From contig JAAVBN010000033.1 in the NCBI GenBank assembly GCA_014803545.1, positions 1-56,504 of the forward strand: DNA of 56,504 nt. Reading direction: 5' to 3'. Origin of the DNA: a bacterium. GTDB lineage: Bacteria; Pseudomonadota; Alphaproteobacteria; Rs-D84; CACZYB01. The translations under genes and the position numbers were made by a program. Within the stretch, counting starts at the first letter, position 1; each line of letters begins with the position of its first letter. The notes beneath the pieces were generated by a model. The model was not told the DNA's origin. It ran no database searches and saw only the letters and a list, made by a program, of their open reading frames with translations. Positions 51,316-56,504 of the stretch are shown in pieces.

Positions 51316-52389
51316 ATGTCAAGACGTAGTAATGATAATTTCTTTAATTCTATGTGGCCATCATTTGTTGATGTGATGAGTAATCTTTTTGTTTTGATGC
51401 TTTTTATGGTGGTGATTTTCTTAATGACTAACTTTATCTCAACTGCGATTAATCCAACCGTAAAGGATGACAGAATCGCTCAGCTTGAAAAAATGATGGA
51501 AGATAAGGATAATCTTAACCGTAAATTAATAGCTAATATAAAAGCGATAAAAGGAAATAATGGTAAGATTTTAGAGGAAAATAGAAAGAAAGAAGAAGCA
51601 TTACAGGAGCTTACTAATACTTTGGATTTTACATCAAACAACCTTAAACGAGAAGAAATTAAAAATGAAGGTTTGGCAAATAAAGTTGCAGAGCTTAATA
51701 TGTTTATTCTTCAAATGGAAGGGGATATTATTAAGAAAGAAAATCAGATAAAGGCACTTGAAAACAATGAAACGAATCTTAAAAATACTGTTTCAAAATT
51801 AACTGTGGAAATGCAAAAGTTAAATGATGTTTTTGATGCGACGGATAAGTATATTACCTGGCAAAAAGTGCAGATTGTGGAACTTGGCAAAAAGCTTAAT
51901 CGTGCGTTGGCAAATAAGACTGCGGAACTTTGGAAAGTGCGTTCTGGATTTTTTGAAGGGTTATCGCAAGCACTTGTTGGCAATGACAACTTTGTTATGG
52001 AAGGTGATAGGTTTGTGATGCCTTCGGAAATATTCTTTGAAAAGCAGTCGGCGGAGATTGGTCCAAAGGGTCGTGAAGAGCTTCGCAAAATTGCGAATGT
52101 TTTAAAGGAGGCAATGAAAAAATTCCCTGATGATATTGATTGGATTTTGCGTGTTGACGGGCATACTGATATTACTCCTATTAAACAAGGAAATGGAAAG
52201 TATAAGTCAAATTGGGAATTGTCGGTTGATAGGGCTATTTCTGTTGTAAAATTCTTAATTTCTGAGGGTATCCCAGAAAACAGGTTGGCAGCAACTGGAT
52301 TTGGTGAATTTCATCCGCTGGTAATGGGGACGGATGCTAAATCACTTCAAAAGAATCGCAGAATTGAATTCAAATTAACAGAAAAGTAG
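51316..52389 (+). CDS. MotB/OmpA-type peptidoglycan-binding stator protein
   Basis: 357 residues. One membrane helix near the start with the ion-carrying Asp (P-S-F-V-D-V-M-S-N-L-F, about 15-25), a coiled coil (about 50-185), then an OmpA-like domain (about 215-355; R-V-D-G-H-T-D, N-W-E-L-S-x-x-R-A, G-F-G-E-F-x-P). Anchors the motor to the wall. Confidence 0.85.
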   Translation: MSRRSNDNFFNSMWPSFVDVMSNLFVLMLFMVVIFLMTNFISTAINPTVKDDRIAQLEKMMEDKDNLNRKLIANIKAIKGNNGKILEENRKKEEALQELTNTLDFTSNNLKREEIKNEGLANKVAELNMFILQMEGDIIKKENQIKALENNETNLKNTVSKLTVEMQKLNDVFDATDKYITWQKVQIVELGKKLNRALANKTAELWKVRSGFFEGLSQALVGNDNFVMEGDRFVMPSEIFFEKQSAEIGPKGREELRKIANVLKEAMKKFPDDIDWILRVDGHTDITPIKQGNGKYKSNWELSVDRAISVVKFLISEGIPENRLAATGFGEFHPLVMGTDAKSLQKNRRIEFKLTEK

Positions 52390-52489
52390 TGAGACTGTAC
52401 TCCTTATATATTATAATATATAAAATTTTTGGTTTGACTTTGGCTTCAAAATGGAGTTTTATATTATAGTTAATAAATGAGGTATTTTT

Positions 52490-55051
52490 ATGAAACTTTT
52501 AGTAGTTGAGTCTCCTGCAAAATCAAAAACTATATCAAAATATGTTGGTTCTGATTTTGTTGTTGTTCCATCAGTTGGTCATGTGCGTGATTTGGATCCA
52601 CATGATGGGGCTGTTGATGTGGATAATGGCTTTGCAATGAAATGGGCTATTATGAAAGATAAGGAAAAACAGATAAAGGAGATTGAAAAGTATCTTAAAA
52701 AGTCTGATGGTCTTTATCTTGCAACCGACCCTGATAGAGAAGGGGAGGCCATTTCTTGGCATATAGTGGATATTTTAAAATCTCGTGGGGAGCTTGATAA
52801 ACCTATACATAGAGTTGCCTTTCATGAAATTACGAAAAGTGCAGTTAATAAAGCATTGGGTGAGCCAAGGGAAATTGATGATAAGTTGGTTAATGCTTAT
52901 TTAGCAAGGCGTGCGCTTGACTTTTTAGTGGGATTTAAACTTTCACCTGTGTTATGGAGAAAACTCCCTGGATGTAAATCTGCGGGTCGTGTGCAATCGG
53001 TTGCTCTTCGCCTTATTTGTGATAGAGAGCGTGAGATTGAAACCTTTGTTAAAAAAGAGTATTGGTCTGTTGAAGGGAAGTTTAAAACAAATGAGGGAAA
53101 AGTTTTCTCATCTAAACTTTTTTCATTTGATGGCGCAAAGTTAGATAAGTTTGATATTCCGAATGAGGAGAAAGCTCGCGAAATAGTGGAGAAACTTTCT
53201 CAACAAGAATATCATGTTGGAAATATTGAAAGAAAAAAGCAACAAAGAAAACCTGTTGCACCTTTTACTACATCCACTTTACAACAAGAGGCATCAAGAA
53301 AGTTGGGATTTTCTGCAAAGCAGACTATGCAGATTGCTCAAAAGCTTTATGAAGGTGTTGATGTAGCTGGGGAAACAGTTGGTTTGATTACCTATATGAG
53401 AACCGATTCTGTTAATTTATCACAAGAGGCTTTGGTCGTTATTCGTGATATGATAAAATCTGATTTCGGTGATGACTATTTACCAAAAAATCCTGTGTCC
53501 TATGATAATAAAAGTAAGAATGCACAAGAGGCCCATGAGGCGATAAGACCAACCTATGCAAACAAAACTCCTGCTATGGTAAAGCCATATTTAGATGCGA
53601 ATCAGTTCAAACTTTATGAGCTTATTTGGAAGAGAACGGTTGCGTGTCAGATGGTGCCTGCGGAACTTAATTTAGTGGCGGCGGATATTGTTGGCGCAGA
53701 TGGAACTTCTATGTTTAGGGCAAACGGTTCAATGATTGCATTTGATGGATTTATGAAACTTTACAAAGAAGATGTTGATGATTCCTCTGATGATGATGAA
53801 AATAAAATGCTTCCTACTATGACAGAGGGGGATGAGGTTAAAAAAGATCAGATTACTCCTGAACAACATTTTACACAACCACCACCTAGGTTTAGTGAGG
53901 CATCTTTGGTTAAAAAGATGGAGGAGTTGGGAATCGGTCGTCCATCAACGTATGCATCAATTCTTTCTGTTATTCAAGAGAGGAATTATGTAGTTTTGGA
54001 AAAGAAAAAATTTGTTCCACAGGAAAGGGGTAGGGTTGTATCTGTTTTCCTTGAAAAATATTTTTCAAAATATGTGGAGTATGATTTTACTGCGTTTATG
54101 GAAGATGAGCTTGATGAAATATCAAATGGAAGAAAGGATTACAAAAATGTTCTTTCTGAATTTTGGAGTGGATTTAATAATGCAGTGCAAGCATCTGATG
54201 GTTTGACTATGACTGAAATTACAAATGCGATTGATGCGGAGTTGGCTCCTCATTTCTTTCCTGTGCGTGAAGATGGTGAAGATAGTCGTAAGTGTCCAGA
54301 TTGTGAAAACGGACGTTTAAGTATTAAGCTTGGTAAATTCGGTGGATTTATTGGTTGTTCCAATTATCCAGAATGTAAGTATACAAAACCTTTGATTTTA
54401 AATGATGATGTTAAAAGTGAAGGTGAAGTCGGTGAGGTTATAAAGTCCGATGGACAAGTTTTAGGTCAGAATGATAAGGGTGAAAATGTTTACCTTAAAA
54501 AAGGTCCGTATGGAAATTATTTACAGCTTGGTGAAGCGGTAAAGGGGGATGTAAGAGGGCCAGTTAGAACTTCTATCCCAAAAAATATTTCTATTGATGC
54601 GTTGACACTTGAAAAGGCATTGTTCTTGCTTTCTCTTCCAAAATCAATTGGGTTTGATGATGGTGTGGAAGTGCAACTTGGTATAGGACGATTTGGTCCG
54701 TATGTGAAAAAGGGTGATATTTATAAAAATGTGCCTGCGAATATGGATTTATTTACTGTTGATATTATGGTGGCGCAGGAGCTTTTGAAGGGAGCTGTTG
54801 CTAAACCAAAGGGTAAAGAATTGGGACTTCATCCATCTGATAATAAGCCAGTTGTTTATTTTTCAGTTGGAAGATATGGTCCATACGTTCAACATAATCG
54901 TGTGTTTGCATCAATTCCAACATCTGTTGCAACAGAAGAAACAATTACTTTGGAGCTTGCCCTTGAAAAGCTAGCACCAAAGGAACCAAAGGTGAAGGCT
55001 GATAAGAAACCTAAATCAGAGGTTAAAGAGAAGCCAAACCCCAAAAAATAA
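52490..55051 (+). CDS. topA: DNA topoisomerase I
   Basis: 853 residues. TOPRIM domain (V-V-E-S-P-A-K-S-K-T; D-P-D-R-E-G-E), the active Tyr in Y-M-R-T-D-S, one zinc finger (about 603-640; C-P-D-C, C-S-N-Y-P-E-C) and three C-terminal repeats of the G-x-x-G-P-Y-V type. Relaxes negative supercoils. Confidence 0.95.
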   Translation: MKLLVVESPAKSKTISKYVGSDFVVVPSVGHVRDLDPHDGAVDVDNGFAMKWAIMKDKEKQIKEIEKYLKKSDGLYLATDPDREGEAISWHIVDILKSRGELDKPIHRVAFHEITKSAVNKALGEPREIDDKLVNAYLARRALDFLVGFKLSPVLWRKLPGCKSAGRVQSVALRLICDREREIETFVKKEYWSVEGKFKTNEGKVFSSKLFSFDGAKLDKFDIPNEEKAREIVEKLSQQEYHVGNIERKKQQRKPVAPFTTSTLQQEASRKLGFSAKQTMQIAQKLYEGVDVAGETVGLITYMRTDSVNLSQEALVVIRDMIKSDFGDDYLPKNPVSYDNKSKNAQEAHEAIRPTYANKTPAMVKPYLDANQFKLYELIWKRTVACQMVPAELNLVAADIVGADGTSMFRANGSMIAFDGFMKLYKEDVDDSSDDDENKMLPTMTEGDEVKKDQITPEQHFTQPPPRFSEASLVKKMEELGIGRPSTYASILSVIQERNYVVLEKKKFVPQERGRVVSVFLEKYFSKYVEYDFTAFMEDELDEISNGRKDYKNVLSEFWSGFNNAVQASDGLTMTEITNAIDAELAPHFFPVREDGEDSRKCPDCENGRLSIKLGKFGGFIGCSNYPECKYTKPLILNDDVKSEGEVGEVIKSDGQVLGQNDKGENVYLKKGPYGNYLQLGEAVKGDVRGPVRTSIPKNISIDALTLEKALFLLSLPKSIGFDDGVEVQLGIGRFGPYVKKGDIYKNVPANMDLFTVDIMVAQELLKGAVAKPKGKELGLHPSDNKPVVYFSVGRYGPYVQHNRVFASIPTSVATEETITLELALEKLAPKEPKVKADKKPKSEVKEKPNPKK

Positions 55052-55108
55052 TTTTTGATTTTACTTTAAAATTTTAATTTAACTATAATAAAAAAAGGAT
55101 ATATAAAA

Positions 55109-55828
55109 ATGTCAGGACATTCAAAGTGGGCGAATATACAACATAGAAAAGGTGCCCAAGATAAAAAAAGAGGAAATTTGTTTACTAAACTTGCAAAGGA
55201 AATTACCGTTGCAGCAAAGCTTGGTGATCCAAATCCAGATATGAACCCTAGGTTAAGATTGGCTGTATTGGCTGCAAGAAAAGAATCTATGCCTAATGAT
55301 AATATTAAAAGAGCTATACAGAAGGCTCTTCCTGGAAGTGGTGAAGGTGATTATTCAGAAATCAGGTATGAAGGTTATGCCCCAGGTGGAATTTCTGTGA
55401 TTGTAGAATGTTTGACCGACAATAAAAACAGAAGTGCATCTGATGTAAGGGCTTTGTTTTCAAAGCATGGTGGAAATTTGGGTGAAACAGGTTCAGTGTC
55501 ATTTAATTTTGATCATATAGGTTTGTTTGTTTACAAAAAAGCTGTTGCTGATTTTGATACTGTTTTTGAAACTGCTTTGGAAGGTGGTGCAATGGATGTT
55601 GAGGAAGATGATGATAATTATATGATTACTTGTTCAATACCTGAATTTGCGAATCTTTCAAAGGCATTAGAAAAATTTGGTGAGCCAGAGAAAGCAGAAA
55701 TTATTTGGCAACCAAAACTTACTGTTGCTGTAAGTGGCGAATCGGCTGATAAAATTGATAGATTTGTTGAGGCATTAGAAGACAATGATGATGTGCAGAA
55801 AGTTTATACTAATGCAGATTATGAATAA
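55109..55828 (+). CDS. yebC: YebC/PmpR-family protein
   Basis: 239 residues. G-H-S-K-W-A-N-I-Q-H-R-K start; I-Y/R-Y-E-G-Y-A-P-G-G; acidic middle. Family members are translation or transcription regulators, recently tied to polyproline stalling. Usually followed by ruvC; here by cassette L4. Confidence 0.95.
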   Translation: MSGHSKWANIQHRKGAQDKKRGNLFTKLAKEITVAAKLGDPNPDMNPRLRLAVLAARKESMPNDNIKRAIQKALPGSGEGDYSEIRYEGYAPGGISVIVECLTDNKNRSASDVRALFSKHGGNLGETGSVSFNFDHIGLFVYKKAVADFDTVFETALEGGAMDVEEDDDNYMITCSIPEFANLSKALEKFGEPEKAEIIWQPKLTVAVSGESADKIDRFVEALEDNDDVQKVYTNADYE

Positions 55829-55850
55829 GTAATCAGATTTTACAAAAATA

Positions 55851-55876
55851 TCCCTCCATTTCGGGGGGATTTTTTT
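55851..55876 (+). terminator. yebC terminator
   Basis: TCCCTCC 55851-55857 pairs with GGGGGGA 55863-55869, then T7; the L4 promoter starts two bases later. Confidence 0.85.
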
Positions 55877-55877
55877 G

Positions 55878-55906
55878 TTGCATATATTTTATATTAGGTA
55901 TATTAT
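55878..55906 (+). promoter_or_regulatory. Promoter of cassette L4
   Basis: TTGCAT (55878-55883), 17 bases, TATTAT (55901-55906), same -10 as L1 and L2. Confidence 0.65.
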
Positions 55907-55968
55907 AAAATTAGTCTTATGAAAGTAAGATTAGTATTAGAGATAGTACGGAGCTTAACAACTCTTTT

Positions 55969-56014
55969 AACATCAACGATGACGGAATAGCATCGTTATG
56001 TTGCTATTTTTTTT
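55969..56014 (+). terminator. Internal terminator-like hairpin in leader L4 (first)
   Basis: 55969-55981 pairs with 55991-56002 (12 bp, one bulge), T8 at 56007-56014. Confidence 0.65.
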
Positions 56015-56158
56015 ATATCCAAAATGGGTATAAAATGGCAACAACTATATCCCAGCCTTTGTTAAGGTTGGGAGGTTGTGGAAATATAACAGAAGTATAT
56101 TTTTATACTTTAAATACCACAAGATCATTGTTGATGTGTGATTTGTTAACCTGCCCGG

Positions 56159-56187
56159 CCACTATCTTTGATATGTGGGATTTTTTT
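56159..56187 (+). terminator. Internal terminator-like hairpin in leader L4 (second)
   Basis: CCACTATC 56159-56166 pairs with GATA-t-GTGG 56170-56178, then T7; nearly the L3 hairpin with a changed loop. Confidence 0.6.
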
Positions 56188-56214
56188 ATAGAAAGAAAGG
56201 GGAGTGAAAAGCAA

Positions 56215-56504
56215 ATGCGAATGAAAAAATATTTAATATTCTACATTATGGGAATGATGTACAGCAACGTCTGTCATGCGACCACGCTGTTGGAATCCTT
56301 ACAAAAATACTGCGTTCCAAAGGATGGTGGTGGATGTATGGAGGGAGTAAAGGCAACCTACGATACTCAAACTGGCAACTGTGTCTGCAACAGTATTACT
56401 AAACGATACAACTCTGGGGACAGGGCTTGTGAGGAGTGTATAACAGGCTCTTATGCGAGTGATAACTGGAAGAGTTGTGAGCCTATAGTATGTCCTGCTG
56501 GGTA
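56215..56504 (+). CDS. Gene A of cassette L4 (partial, runs off the window)
   Basis: The first 96 codons. The ATG is 10 bases after GGGGAG. A signal peptide (about 1-22, CHA-TT), then L-Q-K-Y-C-V-P, C-x-C, R-A-C-E-E-C, S-C-E-P-I-V-C-P-A-G. Closest to the L1 copy (shared K-A-T-Y, E-E-C-I, Y/F-A-S-x-N-W-K) although its leader is closer to L3. Confidence 0.8.
   Translation, partial: MRMKKYLIFYIMGMMYSNVCHATTLLESLQKYCVPKDGGGCMEGVKATYDTQTGNCVCNSITKRYNSGDRACEECITGSYASDNWKSCEPIVCPAG

Larger units (their letters stand above)
55912..56214 (+). ncRNA. Structured 5' leader RNA, cassette L4
   Basis: The fourth copy. TCTTAT/GTAAGA; GTATTA/TAGTAC with GAGA loop; GAG/CTC; terminator-like hairpin 55969-56014; CCCAGCC 56051-56057 with GGTTGGG 56066-56072; TTGTGG/CCACAA helix with AAGTATA/TATACTT inside; ATCAT/GTGAT; second terminator-like hairpin 56159-56187. 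GGTTGGG plus AGGTT (56066-56077) pairs, with one bulge, with AACCTGCCCGGCC (56148-56160). Confidence 0.75.

Noticed and set aside
49405..52389. Zorya-type defence (ZorA/ZorB-like pair)
   Set aside because: The pair has the right fold types, but no ZorC/ZorD/ZorE-like gene is present; topA follows. Housekeeping MotA/OmpA pairs look the same.

Overview
The window is AT-rich DNA with short intergenic gaps and looks like the chromosome of a Gram-negative alphaproteobacterium. Support comes from an alphaproteobacterial-type L36 gene, a GapR/DUF2312 gene, an rseP-bamA-ompH-lpxD-fabZ envelope cluster, and scattered VirB-type T4SS genes as in Rickettsiales-like lineages. Rubrerythrin and an N-type rotary ATPase suggest a low-oxygen, perhaps host-associated life; that is inference. 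No tRNA, rRNA, CRISPR array, integrase or transposase was seen.

Layout. 1-2460: a repeated, non-housekeeping locus (L1, minus strand) facing the tail of another (L0, plus strand). 2508-6356: rubrerythrin, HPF, two Ser/Lys-rich secreted proteins, and rpmJ. 6516-14421: rseP, bamA, ompH, three accessory genes, lpxD, fabZ. 14480-15990: repeated locus L2. 15986-18457: a YqaA/DedA-like membrane protein, then a lipoprotein and two VirB8-like proteins. 18542-23051 (minus): secD, gatA, gatB. 23140-24625: repeated locus L3. 24622-31983: PAS protein with a degenerate GGDEF domain, tsaB, VirB2-like pilin, secreted proteins, LptG-type permease, chorismate-mutase-like protein, VirB11. 32008-36364 (minus): virB8, virB9, virB10. 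36506-43384: complete N-ATPase operon atpD-C-Q-R-B-E-F-A-G. 43453-55828: DUF192, rbfA, DUF5131, transglutaminase-like, gapR, pyk, a MORN/YwqK-like lipoprotein, a MotA/MotB-like pair with two small genes between, topA, yebC. 55878-56504: start of repeated locus L4.

The most novel content is the dispersed cassette (L1-L4, plus the tail of L0). Each full cassette has a promoter with a near-identical -10, a roughly 275-300 nt 5' leader with covarying hairpins, gene A (small secreted Cys-rich protein with a YCVP motif), a hairpin with a conserved loop and a changing stem, one or two GC-rich hairpin modules often inside a tiny ORF, and gene B (secreted Cys-rich, TNFR/GCC2-like protein, sometimes Gly-rich). 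Two of the four leaders contain intrinsic-terminator-like hairpins and a strand that can pair with either of two partners, which is what a transcription-attenuating RNA switch would look like. I do not recognise this RNA or the gene A family.

Other notable points: the c subunit of the N-ATPase has both a Na+-type E-S-T-x-x-Y motif and a second glutamate; its b subunit ends in a delta-like domain; three VirB8-like proteins share a C-terminal Asn-Pro motif; VirB9 ends in a SPOR-like domain; and the lpxD-fabZ cluster is broken on both sides by accessory genes.
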